This document shows positions 1 through 7,934 of a stretch of 8,246 nt of DNA, piece after piece. Location of the stretch: the NCBI GenBank assembly GCA_913054445.1, contig CAJXIK010000083.1, positions 1 to 8,246 on the forward strand, in the 5' to 3' direction. The stretch is from an uncultured Bermanella sp. Lineage in GTDB: Bacteria > Pseudomonadota > Gammaproteobacteria > Pseudomonadales > Oceanobacteraceae. The position numbers were made by a program, and so were the translations under genes. Within the stretch, counting starts at the first letter, position 1. Every line of letters begins with the position of its first letter. The notes under the pieces were generated by a model. It was given only the letters and a program-made list of their open reading frames with translations. It searched no databases and was not told where the DNA came from.

Positions 1-1608
1 ACTGGCATCCACACAGGTCACCACCTCGGAGGTATCGTAGCGATCGAGCGCATCGCTCCACAGGAAGGGGCCTTCTATGTAGGCCGAATTGGACTGTGAC
101 ATTTGTAAGCGGCCTGATAATACGATATCAATTTGCTCAGCACAGTGACCGGCCGCCAATGCATCGGCGGCACAGTTCACCCCCTGATAGAGTGAGCCTG
201 AATCTTCATCGAGGACACTATTATTGTTGGAGTCGATGAACTCTTCATAAAAGTTAGCCACGACCGGCCACGAGAAGTCATTAATGCCGTCGTCATCAAT
301 ATCCAGGTCGGGCTGGTAGCTGCCGCCCTGATCGAAGCTACCGTTGCCATTGGCATCGACATATTCTTCCCCGAAGGCGGTGAAATTCTCACCTAGGTTA
401 AACAGGCCGTCACTGTTGTCATCTTGATACGAGCCTTGCCCTCGGGTATAAGCCACCACGGTTACATAGCCGTCCACCGGGCGCGGATTGGCGCTCAGCC
501 ATTTAACCGAGCAAAATCCGCTGCTGGTTTCACACTGCGGTTCGATGATGCCGCCACTGGCACGAAAATACACAGTGGTGCCATCTATGACTGGGTTTTG
601 ATAATGATCGCCTAAATGAACGGTTACATTAACCTCTTCACCATCCCTGCCCCAAGCCGAGGGGTTACGCACGTCCATGGCCATGCCCGAGCTGTTTTGA
701 TCGGCGAGGCTAGTGGCCATTGTGATGGGAATAGACATAGTGGTGATGGTGCTGGTGACGGTGCCGCTGGCATCCTTGATATCGACCCCAGCCTTCACCC
801 GCATGGTACCCGAGGCGTTACCCGCATTTAAAATTACGGAGACGACGCCTTCCTGATCGGTGATGGCCGTCGCCAAAGACAGCGCGGCTCTGCCATATTC
901 ATGGTCTAGTGCAAAGTTCACGGTGCGATCCGGCATGGGGTTGCCAGACTCGTCTACCACCTTGAATTGAATATCAGATAATGCTGGGGTCGCTTCGGTG
1001 CCAAAGCCGTTTAGGGCGATGAGATTAGGGCTGGCGGACACGAATTGAATGGCCCCTACCTGAGCAGCCTCTACATCTATGGTGGTACGCGCCGTGGCGT
1101 CGGCGATGATGCTGCCCTCGCTATCCTCTGTACCTATGTACACCACCACGTTATCTGTGGCGCCCAATTCCTTGCCACAACCCTTATCTTTATAGGTGGC
1201 GGTGGCCTCACCAGAAGCCTGTAGGGTGGCTGGGGTAAATTCGGCTAAGCCCACTTGGGTACAGGTCGATAAAAAGTAGACATTACGCAGGCCTAAAAAC
1301 TCGGCATTTTCTTCATCGAGATTGACGATGTTCACGCTAACCGTCGTGCTGCCGCTGGCCGAAAGGGACTCATTCGCGCCGAGGGCGGTACTGGCCACGC
1401 CATTTTCATAGCTGTCGCCCACGCCGGAGCCGAGACCAATTTTATCGCTTGCCACATCGGCAATGGGATCTACTGGGGTATCGGGGGCGTCAGGGGTGTC
1501 ATCTGGAGTGCTACCGGTGGTGGTGGGGGCTGCGTCAGAGCTACCGCCACAGGCGGCTAATGCGCTCAGCAACCCCACTAGGGCCATGTTCGTTATTATA
1601 TTTTTCAT
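1..1608 (-). CDS. Ig-like domain outer-membrane lipoprotein with Asp/Asn-rich calcium-loop-like motifs (partial, C-terminus beyond left edge)
   Basis: The frame is open for 536 codons from the ATG at 1608-1606 to the left edge, so the C-terminus is missing. Residues 1-19 form a lipoprotein signal peptide with lipobox LAAC and lipidated Cys20. Gly at +2 predicts the outer membrane. Residues 21-55 are a Pro/Asp/Thr-rich linker. Three beta-rich, Ig-like blocks follow, at about 60-180, 187-277 and 300-390. The second resembles bacterial Ig-like (Big_1/invasin-type) repeats, with a DESGNPMPDRTVNF core and a later TDQEGVV turn. Residues 396-467 carry four EF-hand/dockerin-like acidic loops starting near D396, D418 (DANGNGSFD), D434 and D459. 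Cysteines occur as close pairs (C116/C144, C359/C366, C479/C489), consistent with disulfides outside the cytoplasm. The start is supported by a GGAG ribosome site. Such proteins are often surface-exposed adhesion or matrix proteins, but the function here is unknown. Base composition resembles the neighbours. Confidence 0.85.
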   Translation of the reverse strand, partial: MKNIITNMALVGLLSALAACGGSSDAAPTTTGSTPDDTPDAPDTPVDPIADVASDKIGLGSGVGDSYENGVASTALGANESLSASGSTTVSVNIVNLDEENAEFLGLRNVYFLSTCTQVGLAEFTPATLQASGEATATYKDKGCGKELGATDNVVVYIGTEDSEGSIIADATARTTIDVEAAQVGAIQFVSASPNLIALNGFGTEATPALSDIQFKVVDESGNPMPDRTVNFALDHEYGRAALSLATAITDQEGVVSVILNAGNASGTMRVKAGVDIKDASGTVTSTITTMSIPITMATSLADQNSSGMAMDVRNPSAWGRDGEEVNVTVHLGDHYQNPVIDGTTVYFRASGGIIEPQCETSSGFCSVKWLSANPRPVDGYVTVVAYTRGQGSYQDDNSDGLFNLGENFTAFGEEYVDANGNGSFDQGGSYQPDLDIDDDGINDFSWPVVANFYEEFIDSNNNSVLDEDSGSLYQGVNCAADALAAGHCAEQIDIVLSGRLQMSQSNSAYIEGPFLWSDALDRYDTSEVVTCVDAS

Positions 1609-1612
1609 GTCA

Positions 1613-1618
1613 CTCTCC
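1613..1618 (-). promoter_or_regulatory. Ribosome binding site of the lipoprotein gene
   Basis: The minus strand reads GGAGAG, with GGAG ending 6 nt before the ATG at 1608. This supports that start, which also places the signal peptide and lipobox correctly. Confidence 0.75.
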
Positions 1619-1652
1619 AATTACGGCAAGCGTATCTGTATTTATGGGGGCT

Positions 1653-1680
1653 ATTGTACTTAGTTAGCCCAAATTATCCA
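1653..1680 (-). promoter_or_regulatory. Candidate sigma70 promoter of the lipoprotein gene
   Basis: On the minus strand a -35 like TGGATA (1680-1675, 4 of 6 consensus bases) and a -10 like TACAAT (1658-1653, 5 of 6) are separated by 16 bp. The predicted transcript would start near 1646, giving a leader of about 38 nt. The site lies between the gltD terminator and the gene, where an independent promoter is expected. The -35 is weak, so this remains a prediction by eye. Confidence 0.4.
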
Positions 1681-1727
1681 TCCAATGCAAATCCCATACT
1701 AGCTACTAGGCCGCACATTTATCAGAC

Positions 1728-1757
1728 AAATAAAAAAGCACGGCGAAACCGTGCTTT
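1728..1757 (-). terminator. Rho-independent terminator of the gltBD operon
   Basis: A perfect 9-bp stem (1757-1749 paired with 1743-1735, GCACGG core) closes a 5-nt loop. On the minus strand it runs into a T-rich tract. It begins about 75 bp past the gltD stop. The T-tract is on the minus-strand side only, since the plus-strand side continues as mixed TATATA. It therefore acts for gltBD and separates that operon from the lipoprotein gene. Confidence 0.85.
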
Positions 1758-1832
1758 ATATACAGGACGTATGGTATGACGCGGTGCCAGGATGGCAAGG
1801 AGCGTCGATACAGGAGTGTTTATATAGAAGCG

Positions 1833-3251
1833 CTAGACGTCTAGAAAATCTAATATACCTTCGGCAGCCTCACGGCCTTCCCAAATGGCCGTTACCACTA
1901 GGTCGGAGCCACGCACCATATCACCACCGGCAAAGACCTTTTGATTGCTGGTTTGGAACTTAAAGGCCTGCTTTTCGGGTGCCACCACGCCGTTCCAGCT
2001 GTTTAGTTCGATACCGAAGTCGGCGAACCAGGGCGCTGGGCTGGGCTTGAAGCCAAAGGCCACCAATACCGCATCGGCAGGGATCACTTCTTCGGAGCCT
2101 GCCACCACTTCTGGGCGACGGCGACCGTTTTCATCTGGCTCACCCAATTTAGTGGTGACCACTTTCACGCCCTCAACCTTGTCTTCACCGACGATGGCCA
2201 CTGGCTGGCGATTAAATAAGAATTCAACCCCCTCTTCCTTGGCATTAACCACCTCGCGCTTGGAACCCGGCATGTTCGCCTCATCGCGACGGTAGGCACA
2301 GGATACGCGCTTAGCGCCCTGGCGAATCGAGGTGCGGTTACAGTCCATGGCGGTGTCGCCACCTCCCAGTACCACGACCTTCTTGCCTTTCATATCGATG
2401 AAGTCGGCGCTGTCTTTTTCCCAGCCTTGGTTGTGATTAACGTTGGCAATGAGGAAGTCGAGAGCATCGACCACACCGGGTAAGTCTTCACCGGGGAAGC
2501 CGCCCTTCATGTAATCGTAGGTACCCATGCCTAGGAACACGGCATCGAATTCGGCGAGGAGATCCTCGAACATGATGTCCTTGCCCACTTCGGTATTGAG
2601 GCGGAATTCCACGCCCATGCCTTCGAACACGTCACGGCGCAGAGCCAGCACAGATTTTTCCAGCTTAAATTCGGGAATACCGAAGGTGAGCAGGCCGCCA
2701 ATTTCGGGATACTTATCGAAAACCACCGGCTTGACGCCGTTGCGCACGAGGATATCGGCACAGCCTAAGCCCGCTGGGCCTGCGCCGATGATGGCCACTC
2801 GCTTGCCGCTGTCTTTAACGGTAGAGACATCTGGACGCCAGCCCATGGCGAAGGCGGTATCTGTGATGTATTTTTCTACATTGCCTATGGTCACCGCCCC
2901 AAAGCCGTCGTTGAGGGTACAGGCCCCTTCACACAAGCGGTCTTGCGGGCACACACGGCCACACACTTCGGGCAGGGTATTGGTCTGATGACACAATTCC
3001 ACCGCCTCTAAGATATTGCCTTCCGAGGCCAACTTTAACCAGTTAGGGATAAAGTTATGCACTGGGCATTTCCACTCACAGTAGGGATTACCACACTCCA
3101 AACAGCGGTGAGATTGGTCGGCCACTTGAGTCTTGCTAAATGGCTCGTAAATCTCCACAAAGTTGGCTTTACGAATACGGGTATTCTTTTTAGTGGGGTC
3201 CTTGCGATCCACCTCTAAAAATTGAAAAACGTTGTTTAATCGTGTTGTCAT
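1833..3251 (-). CDS. gltD: Glutamate synthase [NADPH] small (beta) subunit
   Basis: This is the 472-residue, full-length electron-input subunit of cytoplasmic glutamate synthase. It oxidises NADPH at FAD and passes electrons through iron-sulfur centres to the FMN in GltB. Cysteines fall into two groups near the N-terminus, C50/C53/C58/C62 (CxxCx4CxxxC) and C97/C101/C107/C111 (CxxxCx5CxxxC), the pattern assigned to two [4Fe-4S] clusters in this family. The FAD-binding GAGPAG is at 156-161, and the NADPH-binding GGGDTAMDC begins at G296. A C-terminal FAD-contacting AGGDMVRGSD lies around 441-450. All expected motifs are intact. The ATG start has a GAGG ribosome site 8 nt upstream and gives the normal family N-terminus. 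The gene sits 72 bp downstream of gltB on the same strand and is followed by a strong terminator, so the two form an operon. Homologous NADPH-dependent oxidoreductase subunits exist in other enzymes, but the adjacency to gltB settles the identity. Confidence 0.97.
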   Translation of the reverse strand: MTTRLNNVFQFLEVDRKDPTKKNTRIRKANFVEIYEPFSKTQVADQSHRCLECGNPYCEWKCPVHNFIPNWLKLASEGNILEAVELCHQTNTLPEVCGRVCPQDRLCEGACTLNDGFGAVTIGNVEKYITDTAFAMGWRPDVSTVKDSGKRVAIIGAGPAGLGCADILVRNGVKPVVFDKYPEIGGLLTFGIPEFKLEKSVLALRRDVFEGMGVEFRLNTEVGKDIMFEDLLAEFDAVFLGMGTYDYMKGGFPGEDLPGVVDALDFLIANVNHNQGWEKDSADFIDMKGKKVVVLGGGDTAMDCNRTSIRQGAKRVSCAYRRDEANMPGSKREVVNAKEEGVEFLFNRQPVAIVGEDKVEGVKVVTTKLGEPDENGRRRPEVVAGSEEVIPADAVLVAFGFKPSPAPWFADFGIELNSWNGVVAPEKQAFKFQTSNQKVFAGGDMVRGSDLVVTAIWEGREAAEGILDFLDV

Positions 3252-3259
3252 TTACAGCA

Positions 3260-3263
3260 CCTC
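3260..3263 (-). promoter_or_regulatory. Ribosome binding site of gltD
   Basis: The minus strand reads GAGG within AGAGGTG, 8 nt before the ATG at 3251. It lies just downstream of the right arm of the stem that can form across the gltB-gltD junction. Confidence 0.7.
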
Positions 3264-3269
3264 TAATCT

Positions 3270-3339
3270 GACTCACTCGCCGGGCTTACATGTTTTCGCT
3301 ATCCGCCATCCTTGGCCTGGCGATTACTCTGAGCGAGTC
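3270..3339 (-). promoter_or_regulatory. Possible mRNA secondary structure across the gltB-gltD junction
   Basis: In the minus-strand transcript, GACTCGCTC inside the last codons of gltB (3339-3331) can pair with GAGTGAGTC in the spacer (3278-3270), a 9-bp stem with one G-U pair. The loop holds the gltB stop codon and a smaller hairpin, CGCCA/TGGCG (3322-3318 with 3308-3304, 9-nt loop). The stem ends 6 nt before the gltD GAGG ribosome site. There is no U-tract, so this is not a rho-independent terminator. It could tune gltD translation or protect the message between the cistrons. That role is inferred, and the structure could also be chance. Confidence 0.35.
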
Positions 3340-6300
3340 CGGGTGTTTTTCAGCAGTTGTTCTAGGCTTGCCGCCTTGGGCTTCACCAGCCAGAACTTGC
3401 CAATAAAGTTATCGAAGTTATTCAGGATCTCCTGACCCCAGGCACTGCCTGTTTCTTCGACGTAATTTGTCACTATGCCGCGCAGGTGATTGCGATGGGC
3501 TTCGGTTTCTTCGTTAGAGATACGATGAATATCCACTAACTCGTGGTTGTATTGGTCGACGAAGGTTCTCTCCATGTCCAAGACATACGCGAAGCCCCCG
3601 GTCATGCCAGCACCAAAGTTATAACCTGTGCTGCCCAAAACCGTGATCTGACCGCCGGTCATGTATTCACAGCAATGATCGCCAGCGCCTTCGATAACCG
3701 CTTGCGCCCCCGAGTTACGCACGCCAAAGCGTTCACCGGCACGACCCGCCGCCAGTAGCTGACCGCCGGTGGCACCATATAAACAGGTGTTGCCGACGAT
3801 GGCTGCATGTTGCGAGGCGTAGGTGGAGCCCTTGGGCGAATGAATGACGAGCTTGCCGCCGGTCATGCCCTTGCCCACGTAATCGTTGGCGTCGCCTTCT
3901 AGGTGCATGTGCAGGCCACCGGCGTTCCACACACCAAATGACTGACCCGCAGTACCCTTAAGATTTAGCTTAATAGGGTGCGTGGCCATGCCTTGGTTGC
4001 CATGGCGCAAGGCAATTTCGCCGGAAAGACGAGCACCGATGGAACGGTCGCAGTTACCCACATCATAGCTGAATTCGCCCCCTTGCTTGGCTTCGATGGC
4101 GGCCAGTGTTTCTGTCGCCATGCGTTCGGCCAGCACACCTTCATCGAAGGGGTTATTACGCGTTTGCTGCACGATTTGTGGCTTGTCGGCCGGAATCTGC
4201 TCGTTGCTTAGCAAGGGGCTTAAATCTAGCTTCTGCTGCTTAGGGGTCGCGCCTTCGATCATGGCCAGTAAGTCGGTACGACCCACTAGCTCATCTAGGC
4301 TGCGTACACCCACGGCGGCCATCCATTGACGGGTCTCTTGTGCCACGAAGGTGAAGAAATTTTTCACCATCTCTACGGTGCCGATGAAGTGCGCATCACG
4401 CAGGTCTTCACGCTGGGTGGCGACACCGGTGGCGCAGTTATTAAGGTGACAAATACGCAGGAACTTACAACCCATGGCAATCATAGGGGTGGTACCAAAG
4501 CCAAAGCTCTCGGCTCCCAAGATAGCGCCCTTGACGATATCTAGGCCAGTTTTAAGGCCGCCATCGGTTTGCAGGCGCACCTTGCCACGCAGGTCGTTGG
4601 CACGCAACGCCTGATGGGCCTCGGCCAAGCCCAGCTCGAACGGTGAACCCGCGTATTTAATAGAGGTTAACGGCGAGGCCGCGGTGCCGCCATCGTAACC
4701 CGAGATGGTAATGTAGTCGGCGTAGGCCTTGGCTACACCGGCGGCGATGGTGCCCACGCCTGGCTCGGATACTAGCTTCACCGACACTTTAGCGCGCGGG
4801 TTGACCTGCTTAAGGTCGTATATGAGCTGAGCCAGATCTTCGATGGAATAAATATCGTGATGGGGCGGTGGTGAAATAAGGGTCACGCCGGGCACAGAGT
4901 ACCTGAGGGTCGCGATTAACTTATTGACCTTGCCGCCCGGCAGCTGCCCGCCTTCGCCCGGCTTAGCGCCTTGCGCTACCTTGATCTGTAGCACCTCGGC
5001 ACTGCTTAAGTAATGAGGTGTCACACCAAAGCGACCGGAGGCAATCTGCTTGATCTTAGAATTTCTGAGGGTGCCATAACGCTTAGGGTCTTCGCCGCCT
5101 TCACCCGAGTTAGAATTACCGCCTAACTCGTTCATGGCCTGCGCGAGCGCTTCGTGAGCCTCTGGCGACAGAGCCCCTAGGGACATGGCAGCCGAATCGA
5201 AACGAGGGAAGATCTTCTCGATGGGCTCCACCTGATCGATATGAATGCTGTTGCTAGTATCGAGTTTTAACAGGTCGCGGATGGTGGCCACCGGACGTTC
5301 GTTTACCAGTTGGGCGTATTTATCGTAGGAAGCCTGCGAGTTATGCTGCACCGCGTGCTGAATGGTGTCGACCACATCTGGGTTGAAGGCATGGTATTCG
5401 CCGCCGTGTACATATTTAAGCAGACCACCCTGATCGAGGGGCTTACGGGCCTTCCAAGCATGCTGAGCATTACGCTCTAAATCCGCCTGAAAATCACTAA
5501 AATCAGCCCCCTTAATGCGGCTGGTTAGCCCCTTAAAGCACAGGTTAACCACCTCATCGCCGAGACCAATCCCTTCAAACAGCTGCGAGCCACGATAAGA
5601 GGCGATGGTCGAGATGCCCATCTTGGACAATATTTTTAGTAAGCCCTTGCGAATACCCTTGCGGTAATTATCGCTGCTCACGAGGGGGTCGCCCAATAGC
5701 TCACCGCTGCGGTGCATGTCGGACAGCACCTCGAAGGTCAACCAAGGGTAAACCGCGGTGGCACCAAAGCCTAACAACACGGCAAAGTGGTGGGCATCGC
5801 GGGCATCGCCGGTTTCCACCACAATGTTGGCATCGCAGCGCAGTGAAGCATCGATTAAGGCGTGGTGTACCGCGCCCGTGGCCATGGCCGCAGGAATAAG
5901 CAGCTGCTCTGCGTCTACCTCGCGGTCAGACAGAATAAGAATAGTGATACCTTCGCGTACTGCGGCACAGGCTTGCTGGGTAAGCCCTTCGATGGCCGCC
6001 TTTAAATCACCGTTCCTCGGAAATGCGAGGGACAGGGTCGTGTATTTGAAGGTGTTTTTAGATGCATTTTTAAGGCCAGAGAACTTCACCGGTGACAGCA
6101 CTGGACTGGTTAAGGTGATGCGCTTGGCGTGCGCGGCATCGGCGACGAAGACGTTTTGTTCTTTGCCGATGCAGGTCTCTAGGGACATGACGATGGCTTC
6201 GCGCAGTGGGTCGATGGGCGGGTTGGTGACCTGGGCAAACATCTGGCGGAAGTAATCGGCCAGCTGGCGCGACTTCTCGGACAACACCGCCATGGGCACG

Positions 6301-7772
6301 TCATCGCCCATGGAACCGGTGCCTTCTACGCCTTGTTCGGCTAGGGCCGACAACACCTGCTGGCGCTCTTCGTTGCTGATGAGGTGCAGTTTCTGCTGAA
6401 TCTTAATTTGCTCGCTGCTCAACGGCTCTTCATCGAGGCGCTGTAACTTCAGCTTAGACTCGATGTGAATGGCATTCTTTTTAAGCCACTTGCCAAACGG
6501 CTGGGCCTTCTTGAGCTGGTTGTCTATGTCGTCGGACTCAAGGATCGTACCGGTTTTTGTGTCTATGGCCAGTATTTCACCCGGCCCCACTCGCCCCTTG
6601 TCGATGACGTCTTCGGGCTGATAAGAAAAAGTGCCGATCTCGGAGGCCACGGTGATGAAACCGTTTTTGGTCTTCACCCAACGAGATGGACGCAAGCCGT
6701 TACGGTCGAGGCCACATACGGCATAACGGCCATCTGTGATCACGAGGCCCGCCGGGCCATCCCATGGCTCCATGTGCATGGAGTTGTATTCATGGAAGGC
6801 GCGTAATTCGGCGTCCATGGTTTCAACATTTTGCCAGGCCGGTGGAATCATCATGCGTACCGCACGGAACATGTCCATGCCGCCTGTGTGTAACAGCTCG
6901 AGCATGTTATCCATGGACGAGGAGTCAGAGCCAGTGGTGTTCACCAGCGGCTTAACCGCTTCGAGGTTCTTCAATAGTGGCGATGAAAACTTGCTGCTAC
7001 GGGCCAGCGACCAGTTACGGTTACCACGAATGGTGTTAATTTCACCGTTGTGGGCCAGCATACGGAAGGGCTGAGCCAGCGGCCAGCGAGGAGCCGTATT
7101 GGTAGAGAAGCGCTGATGGAAAATACAGATGGCCGTTTGCAGGCGTTCGTCACCTAGGTCGGTGTAGAAGGCAGGCAGGTCTACCGGCATCATCAAGCCC
7201 TTATAAGAAAGGGTGTTTTCAGATAGCGAACAGATGTAAAAGTCTGGGTGCTGTTCGAGGGCTAGCTCGGCTAGACGACGGGCGTAATAAAGCTTAACGG
7301 CGAATTCTTGTTCGTTGCAAGGTGAGCTGGCGGTCACAAAGACCTGCTCGAACCTTGGCAGGCACTCTATGGCCATGGGGCCTAAGAAGTCATTATTGGT
7401 GGGCACCACACGCCAGCCAGCCACCGCAAGGCCTTGTTCTGCAAAGGCCTTGTGCATGGCTTGACGCTGGACATCGGCCAATGCCATATCCAGATCGAGG
7501 AAGATCATGCCCACCGCATACTGCTCGGGTAATTCAACATTTAAGTCAGACTTAACCACCTGGCGCAGGAAGCTGTCGGGCTTTTGGATTAATAGGCCAC
7601 AACCATCACCTGTTTTACCATCTGCCGCGATACCGCCGCGGTGGGTCATACAAGTCAATGATTCAATAGCCGTACGCAATAGGTCGTGACTGCTCTCGCC
7701 CTTAGTATGGGCGATTAGGCCGAAGCCACAGTTATCTTTAAAATCACCTGGTGTGTACAGACCTTTACTCAT
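3324..7772 (-). CDS. gltB: Glutamate synthase [NADPH] large (alpha) subunit
   Basis: The product is 1482 residues, close to the usual size. It converts glutamine and 2-oxoglutarate to two glutamates in the cytoplasm, using electrons from GltD. The domains run in standard order. A class II glutaminase spans about 15-425, with nucleophile Cys15 in DNCGFG and HNGE at 241-244. A central domain covers about 470-760. An FMN-binding synthase barrel covers about 800-1190, with GGNSNSGEGGEDP from G884. The C-terminal GXGXG beta-helix covers about 1230-1440. The [3Fe-4S] ligands C1102, C1108 and C1113 are present as Cx5Cx4C. The frame extends upstream to a TTG at 7802, but the ATG at 7772 is preferred. 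It has a GAGAG ribosome site 5 nt away and gives a 14-residue propeptide ending just before Cys15, which must be exposed by cleavage. A well-placed promoter lies upstream. No active-site or cluster residue that I checked is missing. Confidence 0.97.
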   Translation of the reverse strand: MSKGLYTPGDFKDNCGFGLIAHTKGESSHDLLRTAIESLTCMTHRGGIAADGKTGDGCGLLIQKPDSFLRQVVKSDLNVELPEQYAVGMIFLDLDMALADVQRQAMHKAFAEQGLAVAGWRVVPTNNDFLGPMAIECLPRFEQVFVTASSPCNEQEFAVKLYYARRLAELALEQHPDFYICSLSENTLSYKGLMMPVDLPAFYTDLGDERLQTAICIFHQRFSTNTAPRWPLAQPFRMLAHNGEINTIRGNRNWSLARSSKFSSPLLKNLEAVKPLVNTTGSDSSSMDNMLELLHTGGMDMFRAVRMMIPPAWQNVETMDAELRAFHEYNSMHMEPWDGPAGLVITDGRYAVCGLDRNGLRPSRWVKTKNGFITVASEIGTFSYQPEDVIDKGRVGPGEILAIDTKTGTILESDDIDNQLKKAQPFGKWLKKNAIHIESKLKLQRLDEEPLSSEQIKIQQKLHLISNEERQQVLSALAEQGVEGTGSMGDDVPMAVLSEKSRQLADYFRQMFAQVTNPPIDPLREAIVMSLETCIGKEQNVFVADAAHAKRITLTSPVLSPVKFSGLKNASKNTFKYTTLSLAFPRNGDLKAAIEGLTQQACAAVREGITILILSDREVDAEQLLIPAAMATGAVHHALIDASLRCDANIVVETGDARDAHHFAVLLGFGATAVYPWLTFEVLSDMHRSGELLGDPLVSSDNYRKGIRKGLLKILSKMGISTIASYRGSQLFEGIGLGDEVVNLCFKGLTSRIKGADFSDFQADLERNAQHAWKARKPLDQGGLLKYVHGGEYHAFNPDVVDTIQHAVQHNSQASYDKYAQLVNERPVATIRDLLKLDTSNSIHIDQVEPIEKIFPRFDSAAMSLGALSPEAHEALAQAMNELGGNSNSGEGGEDPKRYGTLRNSKIKQIASGRFGVTPHYLSSAEVLQIKVAQGAKPGEGGQLPGGKVNKLIATLRYSVPGVTLISPPPHHDIYSIEDLAQLIYDLKQVNPRAKVSVKLVSEPGVGTIAAGVAKAYADYITISGYDGGTAASPLTSIKYAGSPFELGLAEAHQALRANDLRGKVRLQTDGGLKTGLDIVKGAILGAESFGFGTTPMIAMGCKFLRICHLNNCATGVATQREDLRDAHFIGTVEMVKNFFTFVAQETRQWMAAVGVRSLDELVGRTDLLAMIEGATPKQQKLDLSPLLSNEQIPADKPQIVQQTRNNPFDEGVLAERMATETLAAIEAKQGGEFSYDVGNCDRSIGARLSGEIALRHGNQGMATHPIKLNLKGTAGQSFGVWNAGGLHMHLEGDANDYVGKGMTGGKLVIHSPKGSTYASQHAAIVGNTCLYGATGGQLLAAGRAGERFGVRNSGAQAVIEGAGDHCCEYMTGGQITVLGSTGYNFGAGMTGGFAYVLDMERTFVDQYNHELVDIHRISNEETEAHRNHLRGIVTNYVEETGSAWGQEILNNFDNFIGKFWLVKPKAASLEQLLKNTRTRSE

Positions 7773-7777
7773 AGACG

Positions 7778-7782
7778 CTCTC
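7778..7782 (-). promoter_or_regulatory. Ribosome binding site of gltB (decides the start)
   Basis: The minus strand reads GAGAG 5 nt before the ATG at 7772. The alternative in-frame TTG at 7802 would add ten residues (MIFKELSRAS). I see no comparably convincing ribosome site for it, so the ATG is favoured. Confidence 0.6.
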
Positions 7783-7860
7783 GATAATTCTTTAAAAATC
7801 AATACCTTACAGCGCTCTTGGGAGCCGCCTCAGTGGTTTTGAACATACAAAAGGGTGCTT

Positions 7861-7889
7861 ATTCTACACGCAGGAGGGCATTAGCTCAA
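7861..7889 (-). promoter_or_regulatory. Sigma70-type promoter of gltBD
   Basis: On the minus strand TTGAGC (7889-7884, 4 of 6 consensus bases) and TAGAAT (7866-7861, 5 of 6) are separated by exactly 17 bp. Transcription would start near 7854, leaving a leader of about 82 nt before the gltB ATG. It lies in the 162-bp gap after the SPOR gene. No rho-independent terminator is visible in that gap, so some readthrough from upstream is also possible. No operator could be assigned by eye. Confidence 0.6.
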
Positions 7890-7934
7890 ATAAATCGGCT
7901 TTGAAGGGGGTTATTCCTGTTTAACGAGGGGTAT

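Noticed and set aside
424..831. Two adjacent plus-strand open frames of 63 and 71 codons
   Set aside because: They lie opposite the lipoprotein gene, which is in a continuous 536-codon frame with signal peptide and ribosome site. Their products have no recognisable features.
1735..1757. Hairpin as a bidirectional terminator
   Set aside because: Only the minus-strand side is followed by a T-run. The plus-strand side continues as TATATA, and no plus-strand gene ends here.
2527..2988. Plus-strand open frame of 153 codons antisense to gltD
   Set aside because: It overlaps the conserved FAD and cysteine-motif region of gltD. Its Ser/Pro/Arg-rich translation is typical of a shadow frame.
5758..6255. 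Plus-strand open frame of 165 codons antisense to gltB
   Set aside because: It falls wholly within the conserved central part of gltB. The predicted peptide looks like low-information shadow coding, and no ribosome site or domain is evident.
6465..7074. Overlapping plus-strand open frames (113 and 112 codons) opposite the glutaminase domain
   Set aside because: They overlap each other and gltB in different frames, with no sign of function. The minus-strand frame contains all the conserved GltB motifs.
7801..7860. Possible leader hairpin or attenuator in the gltB 5' region (GCTC-CCAA-GAGC)
   Set aside because: Only four pairs form, with no competing alternative fold and no U-tract or leader peptide visible, so it is too weak to call.
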